Source: Hyperoplus lanceolatus | Taxonomy: Eukaryota; Chordata; Actinopteri; Uranoscopiformes; Ammodytidae | Direction of reading: 5' to 3' | DNA: 64,000 nucleotides | NCBI GenBank assembly: GCA_026929865.2 | Contig: CM049414.1 | Location: forward strand, 62,001-126,000 | Notes under the pieces: generated by a model | Database searches by the model: none | What the model was told of the DNA's origin: nothing | The model's input: only the letters and a program-made list of their open reading frames with translations | Part shown: one piece after another, positions 1 to 12,029 of the stretch | How the letters are laid out: every line of letters starts with the position of its first letter | Numbering within the stretch: position 1 is the first letter of the stretch | Made by a program: the position numbers and the translations under genes

Positions 1-392
1 CAGCAGTATGTACAAGGTCAAGTTCTTGAATCATCTGTTGTCTCCGTAATTAAAACTCATCCCCCAGATCTTGCTAGAAACTCAAGGACCTGGACACACG
101 AACATACTTGGTTCGCATACACATTTTTCATGCATAAAGCCTTGTACTATTGTTCATTTCGTTGTCTCAATCATGTATGCTACACTTGTGATGCATGTTG
201 ATTCCCTTGCTTAAGCTCGCAAGTAAAAATCTACCAGACTTTGTAGACTGCCATGACTCGATCTCTCTATTAAAAACACTTCTCGTTCTCGTTTTTTGAT
301 AAAAGAATTTCTTTAACATTAAGCTTAAATTTAATGTAGGAATGACTATTGAAAGATGTTTAGGTGATGAGCAATTCTCACTAGAGTAAAAA
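1..392. other. Unassigned sequence 5' of a LINE
   Basis: AT-rich sequence without a convincing gene. It lies directly upstream of the LINE reading frame that opens at 393, so it may be the 5' untranslated part of that element, or unique sequence. The reverse-strand open frame over 167-631 has no recognisable domain and mostly overlaps the LINE. Confidence 0.3.
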
Positions 393-1008
393 GTGTGCCT
401 ACTTACCCCGGTCTCCCCTACTATTCTCAAACTGATTATTCTCATGTTAATCATTCTCATGCTTTTCATCTCTGGCAATGTACATCCTAATCCAGGACCT
501 TCTGTAGTTATAGATAATCCAACTGTTCTTAACCTGCCAATTTCTGAACCTCCTGTTATGCCCACTGCATCCAACTTGACTTTTGAAAACTTCTGTGAAA
601 GTACATCCTTAGGTTTCCTACATGTTAACATTCGTAGTCTACTTAGACATTTTGATGTTCTGAAAACCTAGGTACATACTGTTAACACAGATATCCTAGC
701 CATCTCTGAATCCTGGTTGAAAAAAAGTACCACCGACATGGAAATCTCAATTCCAGGCTACAATGTTTTTCGTCAGGACAGATCCTCTAGAGCAGGTGGT
801 GTAGCCATGTATGTTAAATATCATATTAACTGCACTGTAGCTCTATCCAAGTCTGTTCCCAAGCAATTTGAATTATTGGTGCTCAAGCTACAACTGTCTT
901 TAAGCTTCTCTCTCTCTGTTGCTGTCTGCTACAGAAAACCTGATGCCCCAGCTGACAAACTAACAACTCTCAGTCAATTTCTGGTCCCATTTATCTCATC
1001 TGAATTTA
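393..1008 (+). pseudogene. LINE-A copy 1, 5' part: leader with 2A-like motif and apurinic endonuclease start
   Basis: This is the N-terminal part of ORF2 of a CR1/L2/Rex-type non-LTR retrotransposon. It opens with a strongly hydrophobic stretch (about residues 10-27), followed by GNVHPNPGP, which resembles the 2A peptide consensus ending NPGP. Next come the endonuclease landmarks FLHVNIRSL, SESWL, RAGGVAMYVK and VAVCYRKP. A TAG at 669-671 interrupts the frame, which continues in the same phase (residues before and after are collinear), so this is a pseudogene. The frame stops being LINE-like near 1008, where an antisense LINE is inserted. It resumes at about 3127 with MGDLNW, the expected next endonuclease motif. 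Leaders carrying 2A-like motifs are known for some LINEs; activity here is inference. Confidence 0.8.
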
Positions 1009-3126
1009 TTTATTATTCTTTTGGACAATTCCACACAATACACAATTTTCTCTTTCACATATTCATACATCTTACTTTGTGTTGTCCGAAGGGTGACGGA
1101 AGAAACCAAAGGCTTATCAGGTCCTGTCCCCATTTTCATCAGATTCGGATTCAGATACACAGTTACTGTTACAGAAAAAAACACACAATTTTGTTGATAT
1201 TTTTTTTGTTTTTGATGATTTTGCTCTTTTTTTCCCCTTTTTTTAAGCAGCTGCAGTCCAATACACATTAAATTTTCGTTCTCATTATTCATTGACCTTG
1301 CACAACTGACATGCTTTCCATTTTCCCAATGAATTTTGATTACTCATCGTTATCCTCTCTTTCCACTGAAGCCATTTTTACGATGTCTCAGCTTTCAGTC
1401 TGTCATTTTCCATAATTTTTTAAACATAATTTTTTTTTTAATTTGCGCAAACTGCAACTCCCTGTGACATCTTCATCAAGTTCATTCCATAATTGAATAC
1501 CCTTTACAGAAATCGAAAATGATTTAAGTGTGGTCCGTATATTTTTCTCAGTGAATTTTCTTTTTCTTCTTAAATCATGGGAAACTCCTCTTTCTTCAAA
1601 CATTACTTGTAAACTGATAGGAAGGCTTTTTTTTAAGCCTTGTAAATAATTTGTACTGTGTGGTAATTTACTACATCACGTAATTTGAGAATTCTACCTT
1701 CAATAAAGAAGTTATTAGTGTGTGCCCTGTAATTGGCTTGGTATATAATTCTTATTGCTTTTTTTTGAAGAATCTCCAAGGGGTGCAATTTACCTTTGTA
1801 AGTGTTTCCCCACACCTCAGTACAGTAATGCAGATGTGTGGAAACCAAACTCTAGTATAATATAAGTAAAGCCTTTTGATTGAAAAAATGTTGTGCTTTC
1901 CAAAGTATAGAAATACTCCTGGCTATTTTGCCCCTATGATGGCTAACTTGTGGTTTCCAATTTAACTTGTCATCAATTATTACCCCTAGGACTTTGTGTT
2001 GCTTGACCCTTTCAATTTCAATCCCATTTACCTGGATTTTCACAGAAACATCTGATGCTCTCCTACCAAACATCATAAATTTATTTTTTTGTAAATTTAG
2101 TGATAACTTATTTCGGTTTAACCACCCGTGTAATTTAGTCAATTCAATGTTTACGATCTCAACCATATTATTCAGATCTTTCCCCGAATAGGAGATGTTC
2201 GTGTCGTCAGCAAATAAAATTAACCTTAAGACCTTCGACACTCTACATATATCATTTATGTAAAGCAGGAATAATTTCGGCCCCAAGATTGACCCCTGAG
2301 GGACCCCACAAACAATATCTAAGCATTTCGATGTGATCTCCCTTAATTTCACATATTGTTTCCTGTCCTGTAAATAACTTCTGACCCAGTCCCGTGCTAT
2401 ACCTCTAATGCCATAATTCTCTAGTTTATTGAGAAGGATGTCGTGATTTATAGTGTCGAAAGCTTTTTTGAGGTCTATAAAAATTCCTATAGAGTACAAT
2501 TTGTGATCTATAGCATTACTAATAATTTCCACAGATTCAGCCAAGGCCAGCGCAATGGAATGATTCTTTCTAAAGCCAAATTGACTGTTATAAAGAAGTT
2601 GATGTTTATTAATGAAATCATCTAGTCTATTGTTGAATAACTTTTCCAGAATTTTAGAAAATTGTGATAAAATTGAAACTGGTCTATAATTTTTAAATTA
2701 ATGTTCATCACCATTCTTATGTAATGGTATAACCTTAGCTACTTTCATGCTACAAGGAAAAATTCCTGTTTGAAAAGATAAGTTACAGATATGTGTTAAG
2801 GGTTGAAGAATACTTTCTTGCACTGATTTTATCATTTTCATGTGAAGCCCTAGCGAGTCTCTTGAGGTCTTTGTTTGCATTCCGAGTAAAATCTCACTAA
2901 TCTCGTTGGCCTTGACTGGCTTGAAAAACATGGAGTGTTGAAGAGACGCTTCCTTTTCCCTAGACTCCCCTATACTCTTCTCACAGATTCCCATGGCCAA
3001 ATTAGGTCCAACCATAACAAAAATGTTGTTTAGTTTATTCACCGCAGTATTCATGTATTCAAACTTAACGTTATTTTCATGGAAATACTGAGGATAATTA
3101 TGTATTTTGCTGTCATTGCTTAACAC
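1009..3126 (-). pseudogene. LINE-B: antisense non-LTR reverse transcriptase, nested in LINE-A
   Basis: This is a 5'-truncated CR1/L2/Jockey-type LINE in antisense. Read on the minus strand from 3126, it gives the thumb/finger region with VAKVIPLHKNGDEH and NYRPVSILS. The reverse transcriptase core follows, with FIDLKKAFDTINHD, GVPQGSILGP and the catalytic box FADD (the more common form is YADD). A C-terminal region ends near 1403. The frame is broken by TAA at 2698-2700 (expected Gln before FKNYRP), by TAG at 1852-1854, and by a stop and frameshift around 1600-1633. The A-rich 3' tail lies at about 1009-1020 on the plus strand. It sits inside the endonuclease of LINE-A and is therefore the younger insertion. 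Confidence 0.85.
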
Positions 3127-5571
3127 TGTGTTATCCTCATGGGTGATTTGAACTGGAATATGCTAAACCCCCTGCTACTGTTACTAAAATTTTTAATGAA
3201 CAAGCCTTTTTAAGTGATTTCCGTCATAGTGACATTCAACTCACTACGGAAATTTTGGATGTTGAGTTAGCCTTAGACTATTTCATCAATACTTTCACCT
3301 CAATTATAAACAAGCATGCGCCCCTTAAAAAGCATAGAGTAAACAATAGATCAAACCCCTGGTTTACAAGTGAACTGTCTGATTTAATTTCCGAAAGAAA
3401 TAAAGCATGGTCTGTAGCTAGACGCTCTGGAGATAATACCAATTGGACAATTTTTAGACAATTTAGGAATAAGTGCACAGCCATGGTCAGGAAAGCCAAA
3501 TCCGAATATTACCTTGAATTAATCTCAAACTGCTACTCTAACCCTGCACTATTTTGGAAAGCTGTGAACTATAATAAAACAATTCTAGCACAATTCCCAC
3601 TCAGATCAAATTAAATGGTCACACTCTCAATGATCAAAAAGAGATTGGCTTAGCTTTTAACAAACATTTTGTAGCTGCTGGTCAACTCTTTCAGAATGGA
3701 GGATATACGCCTTCTACTACCAGTAGTAACGTACCGCCTGTCTCTCAAACTCCTATTTTCAGCCTTGATCTTCTTCCCACAAGTGTTGTTGTAGATGCGC
3801 TCCTCGCCATCAACCCCAAGAAGTACATGGGAGAGGACAACTTTGATCCGTTTTCAATCAAGCTTTCGACACATATAATATCAAAACAAATTACCCATAT
3901 TTTTAATCTTTCCATCTCCTCTGGAATAGTTCCTAAAATTTGGAAAATAGCTCATGTAATTCCTTTACATAAAGGTGGTGACAAAAATAATCTTAATAAC
4001 TACAGGCCAATTTCCAAACTCCCATGCCTGGCAAAAATTCTAGAATCACTTATTAATAATCAGTTAAAAACATTTCTAACTAGTGCTTCCATTTTGAGCC
4101 CATTCCAATCTGGCTTTAGGGCAGGCCACAGTACTGTCTCTGCTGTGACTTTGGTTGTAGACAACATTGTTACAGCATTAGACAAGAAAAAGCACTGTGC
4201 AGCACTTTTTATTGATCTTTCAAAGGCCTTTGATACTGTTGACCACCATTTGCTTTTACAGAGGCTGCATGACATTGGCTTTGATCAGTCTGCATGTAGC
4301 TGGTTTAGGGATTATCTCTCTGATAGACAGCAGTCAGTTAAACTCGGAAGATACCAATCTGAGTTCTTAACTGTTATAAATGGTGTCCCACAGGGCTCAA
4401 TTTTAGGTTCAGTTCTTTTCACAATTTATATAAATAGCATTGTTTCATCGCTAAAAAACTGTCATGCCCATCTATACGCTGACGATACAGTACTGTATTG
4501 CATTTCCGATTCGGTGCACCAATCTATTCAGAACCTACAAAGCTCTTTTAACACCCTGCAGGACTGTCTAGTGGACCTCAGGCTGGTTCTAAATACAGAC
4601 AAAACCAAATATATGTGTTTCTCCAGAGCAAGAACTTCAACTTTTAATGACTTTAATATTTTTACAAAGAATGGATTTTTAATTGAAAGAGTTACAGAGT
4701 ACAAATATCTCGGCATCTGGTTAGATGATAAACTCACTTTTAATTCCATATAAAAAATCTTGTTTGTCGACTACGACAAAAAATTGGCTATTTTTATAGG
4801 AACAAAACCACCTTCCCTTTATTTAGTAGGAAAAGGATTATTGAGGCAGTTTTTATGTCTGTCCTTGATTACGGTGATGTGTTTTACCGGCATGCATCTC
4901 ATTCATGTCTTAAACTCCTAGACTCTGTTTTTCACTCTGCTTTAAGGTTCATCACAGGAGATGCTTATGACACACACCATTGTCTTTTATATGAAAAGGT
5001 TGGGTGGTAATCCCTTAAAGAGAGACGTGATGCACATTGGCATATTTTTATTTACAAAGCCTTGACCGGGAAGCTTCCTCGTTATTTAACAGAAATGTTG
5101 CAAATTTCAGATGGGCTTTATCAGACCCGCTCCACTGACATGCTCATGCTTTATGTCCCACAAGCCCGGTCTGAGCTGGGAGAGACAGCTTTTAGCTTCA
5201 GTGCCCCCGACTCCTGGAACAACTTACAGCAACAAATTAAACTAAATACCTTCATATCCTTTAATCAATTTAAACAAACTATCTTAAATCTGCCAAACTC
5301 CTACCTGTAACTGTTTTAATTAGGCTATATTGTACTTTCACCCATTTCAATTTAATTGCTGCCACTCTTCACCACTATGTAAATGTTTCAATTGTTTTTT
5401 TTTCTCTCTTCACCTGTTGTTGTGTATTTGATGTATTTGCATTGAATATTATGTATGTATTGTTGTTTTTCCTTGGAATTTATTTGAACTCGACATCATT
5501 GTAAACGAGGGTCACCCCACAATTGGTCTCTCGAGGATAAATAAAAGTTAAATGAAATGAAATTAAATGAA
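3127..5571 (+). pseudogene. LINE-A copy 1, 3' part: reverse transcriptase, C-terminus and 3' tail
   Basis: This is the continuation of the LINE broken at 1008. It starts with MGDLNW, then jumps to the linker (NEQAFLSD) and the reverse transcriptase with FIDLSKAFDTVDHH, GVPQGSILGS and YADDTVLY. A C-terminal domain ends near 5310. A 3' UTR follows with GGATAAATAAAAGTTAAATG and a short AAATG-type tail. Next to the intact copy at 43375-46128 this part is about 95 percent identical in protein. It carries a one-base deletion near 3579, a frame break near 4750 and a TAA at about 5008-5010 where the intact copy has Ser. About 240 bases encoding the end of the endonuclease are missing at the 3150-3200 join. 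It is non-functional. Confidence 0.9.
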
Positions 5572-5589
5572 CTCAACAATTTGATGCTT

Positions 5590-8106
5590 TAAACTCAACT
5601 CATAACTGAAATCACTCGACATAACCCTACATTTCCCTCATCCTCTACACTGATCGCCATTATTCTTACAAATAATCCTTCTAGCTACCGTTCTGGGGTT
5701 TTCAGCGATAGCTTGGCCGACCATTGTGCCATTGCTTGTGTTCGCTCTGGATTTTCAGTCAAACGCACCCCTGTAATCGTATCCAAGCGCTGTGTGAAGA
5801 AGCTTGACATGCAGGCCTTTCTCAATGACACTGCTGCCGCAGACTGGGAGAGACTCAACTTATTCACCTCTATTGAGGATGCTTGGTCTTACTTTAAGAA
5901 TACTTTCAGCCATATTATTAATAAACAAGCCCCACTGAAAAGATACCGGATTAAGAATCGCCTTAGCCCTTGGTTTTCTCATGACTTGGCAGAGCTTGTT
6001 CGTCGAAAAAATAATCTTTGGCGAATAGCTCGAACCTCTAAGTCTCCAGCTGATTGGCTTGCCTTCAAGCAATGCAGGAACAAATCCACCCAGGCCATCA
6101 GGTCAGCCAAAATATCTTACTTCAAGGAGAAGCTTACAACGTGTGGTACTGATGCGAGGAAGTTTTGGATGACAGTTAAGTCCATGGAAAACAAACTCTC
6201 TTCTCCAAGCTTACCTGAATCCATGGTTTTTGATAAGGTTGTCATTACCAACAAGTGTCACATGGTTTCTCTCTTTAATCAATACTTTGTAAACTCCACT
6301 CTAGCGTTCACTTCTGCTGACCTTAATAGCGCCCCACCACTCACTTTGCCCTCCCCCTCCATCACCGATAGCTTTTCCTTTAAACCATTCTCATCTTCTG
6401 AGGTTCGGGATGAACTTTCTCGATTGGACCCAAACAAGTCTGCTGGCTTTGACCCAAAGTTTCTCAAAGCAGCCGCTCATCTTATTGCTGACCCAATCCC
6501 AAGGTTATTCAACCTGTCCATTCATCTCTCCACATTCCCTTCTGATTGGAAATCAGCTTTGATATTTCCCCTCTTTAAGGGTGGCTCTAGCTCCGACCCC
6601 AACTGCTACCGGCCTATTTCCATCTTGCCATGCTTGGCTAAAGTCCTAGAGAAGCTGGTCCTCAAACAACTGGATATTATTCTTACCACAAATCTCATTC
6701 TGTCTGATCTTCAATCTGGGTTTTGTTCTGGCCATGGATGCATCACAGCCACGCTTAAGGTCCTTGACGGCATCATTACTGACTTGGACAATAAGCAGGT
6801 CTGTATTGCTAGCTTTATAGACCTAGCCAAGGCATTTGATTCAGTTGATCACTTGACCCTTTTGGGTAGGCTCTCTAGCATTGGTTTTATCCCCCACCTG
6901 TTGCAACTGGTTCACCAGCTACCTGACTAACCACAGGTCAAGACAGAGAACATCCTGTCGGAGCCACTAGCCATTACTTAAGGGGTGCCTCAGGGCTCAA
7001 TCTTGGGTCCTATGCTCTTGTCCATCTATATTAACGATGTGGCCAAGGCTGCAGGCAGCTCCAGGATCCACCTTTATGCTGATGACACTATCCTGTACGC
7101 ATCTGGCCCTTCTCTCTGCTCCACAGCCTCCATTCTTCAGGACAATCTCTCTTCTATTGAGCACTCTTTCCAAAACCTCCACCTACGGCTCAACTCTAAA
7201 AAAACAAAATGCATACTTTTCGATCGCAAAAACAACACTTCCAACCCCCCCCCCCAGATCCTTTGCGCTGACAACTCCGAACTGGAGTTTGTCAAGTCCT
7301 ATAAATACCTAGGGCTTTGGCTGGACTCTTCGCTTTCATTCTCCGTCCATATTAATAATATTCAGACTAAAGTGAAAGTCAGATTGGCTTTTCTCTTCCG
7401 TAACGAAGCATCCTTCACACGCTCTGCTAAACTTACACTTGTAAAAATTACCATCCTGGGGACGCCTTTAGCTCAGTTGGTAGGGCGTCCCCCCCATGGG
7501 CCTCGGCCAGCAGCGGACCCGGGTTCGATTCCAGCCCGCGGTCGTTCTCTGCATGTCACTCCCCTCTTTGCCCCATTTCAACTCTGTCTCTAAAAATGCC
7601 AAAAATAATATCTTAAAAAAAAAAAAAAAAAAAAAAAACATCCTGCCCATCCTTGACTATGGTGATACAATCTATAAAATGGCTTCAAAAACGGCACTAC
7701 ACAAACTGGACGTTCTTCACCATTCAGCTATCCGCTTTGCCACCAATGCTCCCTTTCATACACACCACTGTGAACTATTCAAACTGGTGGAGTCGCCCTC
7801 CCTCCAAACCCGCCGACTCCGACATTGGTTCCAGTTTATTTATAAGACACTCCTGGGCAAGACCCCATCTTACCTTTCCTCCCTTCTCCATCACTCCAGA
7901 AGCTCTTACCGCACAAGATCATCTGAGCTTATCAAAATCACTAACCCACTCACCAGGACTACCTTCGGCAGAAACTCCTTTCATTTTGCAGCAGCTTTTG
8001 ACTGGAACCACATTCAAGACACCCTCAAACTTACAGCGTTAACTTCACAGTCTGCCTTCAAGCAGAAACTTCACACTGTTTTAGTAGACCCCCCCTGCTC
8101 CTGTTG
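5590..8106 (+). pseudogene. LINE-C: non-LTR retrotransposon ORF2 (endonuclease end, reverse transcriptase)
   Basis: A third LINE of the same broad CR1/L2/Rex type, 5'-truncated inside the endonuclease. STLIA and SDSLADHC mark the end of that domain just before 5713. The linker and reverse transcriptase follow: NCYRPISILPC, SFIDLAKAFDSVDH, GVPQGSILGP and YADDTILY. A frameshift lies between about 6900 and 6985, where the frame stops and resumes. A SINE has landed at 7459-7638, inside the codons for the conserved ILPILDYGD stretch. If the SINE and one TSD are removed, the frame reads through, which fixes the insertion. The C-terminal domain runs to about 8106. This is a pseudogene. Confidence 0.88.
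7459..7638 (+). mobile_element. tRNA-derived SINE, copy 1
   Basis: This is a short element with a tRNA-like head containing a good RNA polymerase III A box (TAGCTCAGTTGGTAGG) and B box (GGGTTCGATTCC). A tRNA-unrelated body and an A-rich tail follow. The target-site duplication CATCCTG is present at 7452-7458 and 7639-7645. A second copy of the same family lies at 51515-51713. The head is not a functional tRNA gene. I do not name the family. Confidence 0.9.
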
Positions 8107-8510
8107 ATTCCACCATTTCTCACTTGCATACATCCTTCATACACAACATATCATTGACACATCTAAATTTTTCCACCCAGACACACGCATCTACTCGCTT
8201 ACACACGCACATGCACGCACGCACACATACATCCCTTTCATTTTTATGTTGTCTCTTATTTATTACACCCTGACCAGACCTTTACACCCGTCCCCTGACT
8301 AGTTTTAGTGCATTTGTGCTTTTCTATTTTTTTTTGTACATTTGTATATCCGTTATATATTTGTCAAATGTGAGTCATGCTTGTGTATTTATTATTTGTT
8401 ATTTGTGCCTTTATTCCTAGTGGGGCCTCTTGGACCAGATCAATATTGTAAATAAGAAACTGTTCTTAATGTTTTATCTGGAAAATAAAGGTTAAATAAA
8501 ATAAAAAATA
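8107..8510 (+). mobile_element. LINE-C 3' untranslated region and tail
   Basis: This is the sequence downstream of the last LINE-C codons. It includes a CA-rich stretch (about 8180-8230) and ends in AATAAAGGTTAAATAAAATA, a TAAA-type tail consistent with target-primed reverse transcription. Confidence 0.6.
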
Positions 8511-9129
8511 ACATTTGCTGTCAAAATACCCACACACGAGTTCGAAAGTTAGAAGACAACATAACATGCACGGTGTCTCCGCGGCACCATCACTGTGATC
8601 AGCGGAGAGTGTCGTGCAGGGCTCAAATATAACACTCGCCAATTTAGTCTAAGCGATTAGTAAGTTATTGAGACCACCCGCCACTTTGGCTGGGGAAAGA
8701 TTTGTGCTCTGCCGGTTTTTCTAGCAAAATAAACGTGTGTCACTTCTATATGCCAGGCACACGGCTCTCTCTACATTAAAAAACACTATCTATAGATCAG
8801 CGCGCAGCGGTTAAGTTACTGTTCAACAAAAGGAGCATTAAGGCTACGGCTTCACAGTAAAAGCATTTCACTGGCTAAACATTAATAGCATTTCACTGGA
8901 CAAACATGAGTTGACTTTTATTTTGAAGTACGCCAAACAGGAAGGTAGCCGCTCACAAAGCCCCTTCACTATCAGCATGTCTTCTGTTTTCACAAGTTCA
9001 ATGCGGGAAATAAGAAGACATAAAGCTTGTAATTTACAATACTTGTAACCCCATGCTTACACCAACAGCTTTATGAACTTGTGGCATTAATTTTTGGTTA
9101 CAGTAAGGTGTTATGCATCAAATTCTACC
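8511..9129. other. Unassigned non-coding sequence
   Basis: No gene is recognised. CAGGGCTCAAATATAACACT at about 8618 resembles a fish hAT end, but I could not find a partner end or a duplication. Confidence 0.3.
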
Positions 9130-10347
9130 CAGGCATGCAAACTCATAAGCCATGAAAAAGGTGAGAAGTCCGAAAACAAAACCCGGTAGGGAGGTCTGGG
9201 GGCATCCCCCCAGAAGTTTTTTTTGTGATTTGAACATTTAAGAGAAGCAATTTGATGTATTCTGGTGAAGAGAATTAAGGACAAAAAAAACCTTGTCAGA
9301 TGAATAGTAAAATGGGAAAAACAAGTTAGTCAGCCAACCTTCTTGACTTTTACAATACAAAGTGTGTAGGTAGCCTATTTACCAAGAAAAACGTTAAAAA
9401 CAGCTTAGAAAAACGGTTAAAAATGCTGGCAAAACCAGCTTTAAATAAGACAGAAAATAACATGGAGCCTCAAATCAATCACACCATATTCCCTTACAAT
9501 AAAATAACTATTTATATTGTGGTAAACAGGATTTGCCTTATCTTTGTTACACAACCATCAATATAACACATAAGAATACACTCTGTCACCATAGTTAATC
9601 TCGTGTTCACACACTCACACACACACACACACAACCCTCAGTCGTGCGCAGGAACATAAATTTGCAAAATGGGACAATAGTGGAGGAAGCAGGCGAGTGT
9701 GTTGTTTCGCCGCGGATCTCCTATAATCACTACATTCACCTCAGGTGTGTCGGCCAGAACACCACGCAACATTCAAAAACCGTGAAAACAGCAATAGACA
9801 AAAGCACATTATTAACTTGAGGTGACACGTTAATCTGCAGTGACAATCCGCCAACCGCGGCCGTTAATCAGCGCGCGCATAAAGCAATGCAAATGGCTGT
9901 AAAACAACGGTTGGCAAACTCCTTGAATTTATTTAAAAAGTGATTAATATAAACCGAGTAGGCACAACGGTAAAATAATAGTAGGACTGCGGCTGTGACT
10001 ACTTGAACGCTCCTATGACTTGGAGAGAAAAAAAATTAAACTTCCCTGCAGATGCTCTGACTGACTGATGTCACCGCCCCTCAATGACAAATACTGTTTC
10101 TGATTGGCCAAATGACCGTCAAAGCTCATATGATAGGAGTTACCATCCGTCAATCATAGTTAGTCACTATGGTCACTCCACTTTCTTAATAGGTCCATGT
10201 TCCACACCACACACACACAGTGCTGGCCATCAGACCCCCTCCCCCTCCCAAAATATTTTCTCAACGGATCTCCACGAATCACATAGATGGCCAATTTAGT
10301 TTCCAAAAAGGCAAATTTCACCGAAAGGTGACGAGTTTGCATGCCTG
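9130..10347. mobile_element. Non-autonomous DNA transposon with CAGGCATGCAAACTC ends
   Basis: A perfect 15-base terminal inverted repeat, CAGGCATGCAAACTC, occurs at 9130 and in reverse complement at 10333-10347. The left end continues into a body with a C-run and G-run inverted motif near 9197-9212. That motif is shared, in the opposite orientation, with 15650-16070. No convincing target-site duplication is left, so the superfamily is uncertain; a hAT relative is my guess. A short (CA)n lies near 9613-9633. Confidence 0.6.
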
Positions 10348-10396
10348 TGTACCGGAAGAGCTATCTACTAGGCTAAGTGTCACCGCCGACTATTGG

Positions 10397-12029
10397 CAGG
10401 GGTGTAAAGTAGCGAATTACATTTACTCGCGTTCCTGTAATTGAGTAGTTTTTTCGTGTACTTGTAATTTTTTAAGTGATTTTTAAACCCTATACTTTTA
10501 CTTTTACTTTGAGTATGTTTATTTTTAAGTATTGTACTTCGCTACATTTTATATCACCTACGTTACTGAGTAAAAAAAATAGATAGGGAAAGGAGAGAAA
10601 AGAAAAGAAATATCGCGGGGTGCTTTTATTTTTACGGCACAATACCGGAAACTAACACAGTGAATGATCGACAGGAGGAGAGAACACATTGCGACTACAT
10701 GATAACAACAAACATTGCTTCCCTCTATCATTAAAACAAAATAATCCTAGTTAAACTGTCATTGTACCGCACGTGAAGACGTGAAGGCTTTTAAATGCAG
10801 CAAACCTTTCATCCAGCCGTGCGATCGGCCCCTCCCTCACCTAGCTTTCAGTTTAACAGTGCAGAGTAGGATGGAGACGGTGCGTGTTGCAGGGAGCTTT
10901 GAAAAACTTCCAGAAGACGGCGGAAAGTCAGCCTTTGCTCGAGAAGAAAGGTAAAAGTAATAGACTAAAACAATGTGCAAGATATGTTATGCGCGGACAC
11001 GCGAGTCAGATGACATGCGCGACCGTGAGAGAGAGAGAAAAAAAGTCATATGCGACCCAGCTGCACCTCAAAACATCACGACCAATTAGTTTACTCACTT
11101 TAAGTTGAATCTAAGTGTCTATGACCAAACAATAAAGGAATAAAAAATACAGGAAGTTTAAAGCTCCTTGACTCTTGCCACCACAACAGGCATCAATTAA
11201 GAACACTGTAGCCTACAATGCAACTTGCTTATCCAGCCAGCTCCATGAGATATAAATAAAATATGCCCTCACATTCCTGCTAGCAAAAGACGTGCCCTAT
11301 CAACAACATTTGCAACGGTTTGTTTTGATTTTGACACTTATTTTATTTAATTATTAAAAATATGTTTTTCTTAGGCTATTTGCATTTTCCTTGTTTTCAG
11401 TTCAATTAGGATATGTTTAAAGTCATGGTTTCAAATGTTAAATAAGTGCATGTTGCAGTTTTTAAATCAATGAATAATTGTCTAATAATTGTGATTACAC
11501 AATGTCAATCAAAATAATCATGATTATGATTTGTCAAAATCAAGCAGCCTAACCATGCAATGTCCATGGTTTAGATCAATTGTACACAATTACATTATTA
11601 GAACTGCAGCTGCAGTCTGTTTAGGTCTGTAGACCGGTTACATTCCCATTCCCCCATTAACAGACTTTGCTCCATATTTGCTTATCTAAAGTATTATGAC
11701 ACAGTATACATCCATACATGTGTGGTGACATGATTTATTTAATTTGTGCACTTTCATTTGCAAGTGTTGTATTAATTAAACAAAACTAGTTTGAGATTTA
11801 TATCCCCTTGTCTATATAGAATGCCCTACACTGAAGAGACCCCCGCCCCCTCCCGCTGTTAAAAAGTAACTAGTAACTTGTACTTTAAGTACATTTTAAA
11901 TCAGCTACTTTTTCACTTTTACTGCAGTAGATTTTTAGACCAGTACTTTTACTTTTACTTAAGTAAAATGTCATCCAAGTAATCATACTTTTACTTGAGT
12001 AGAATATTTTTGTACTCTTTCCACCTCTG
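10397..12029. mobile_element. hAT DNA transposon, internally deleted (TSD ACTATTGG)
   Basis: The 8-base target-site duplication ACTATTGG is exact at 10389-10396 and 12030-12037. The ends are CAGGGGTGTAAAG on the left and, read inward from the right, CAGAGGTGGAAAG. An 8-bp TSD with CAG.GGTG ends is the hAT signature. Both ends carry subterminal repeats of the ACTTTTACTTAAG type, as is common in fish members. The interior keeps a possible BED-finger exon remnant near 10976 but no complete transposase. Confidence 0.92.
10976..11080 (+). pseudogene. Possible BED-type zinc finger remnant of hAT transposase
   Basis: In one plus-strand frame CKICYA gives a Cys-x2-Cys pair. After a frame change about 90 bases downstream, SKHH provides the His pair expected of a BED finger, the usual N-terminal domain of hAT transposases. 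The frame is broken and the stretch is short. The call depends on its place inside a hAT element and could be chance. Confidence 0.35.

Noticed and set aside
7459..7560. tRNA gene suggested by good A and B boxes
   Set aside because: It continues into a SINE body with an A-tail and flanking duplication, and a second copy of the same unit lies at 51515.
9130..10355. hAT with 8-base duplication
   Set aside because: The 15-base inverted ends are perfect, but the flanks ATTCTACC and TGTACCGG do not match, so I kept it as unclassified.
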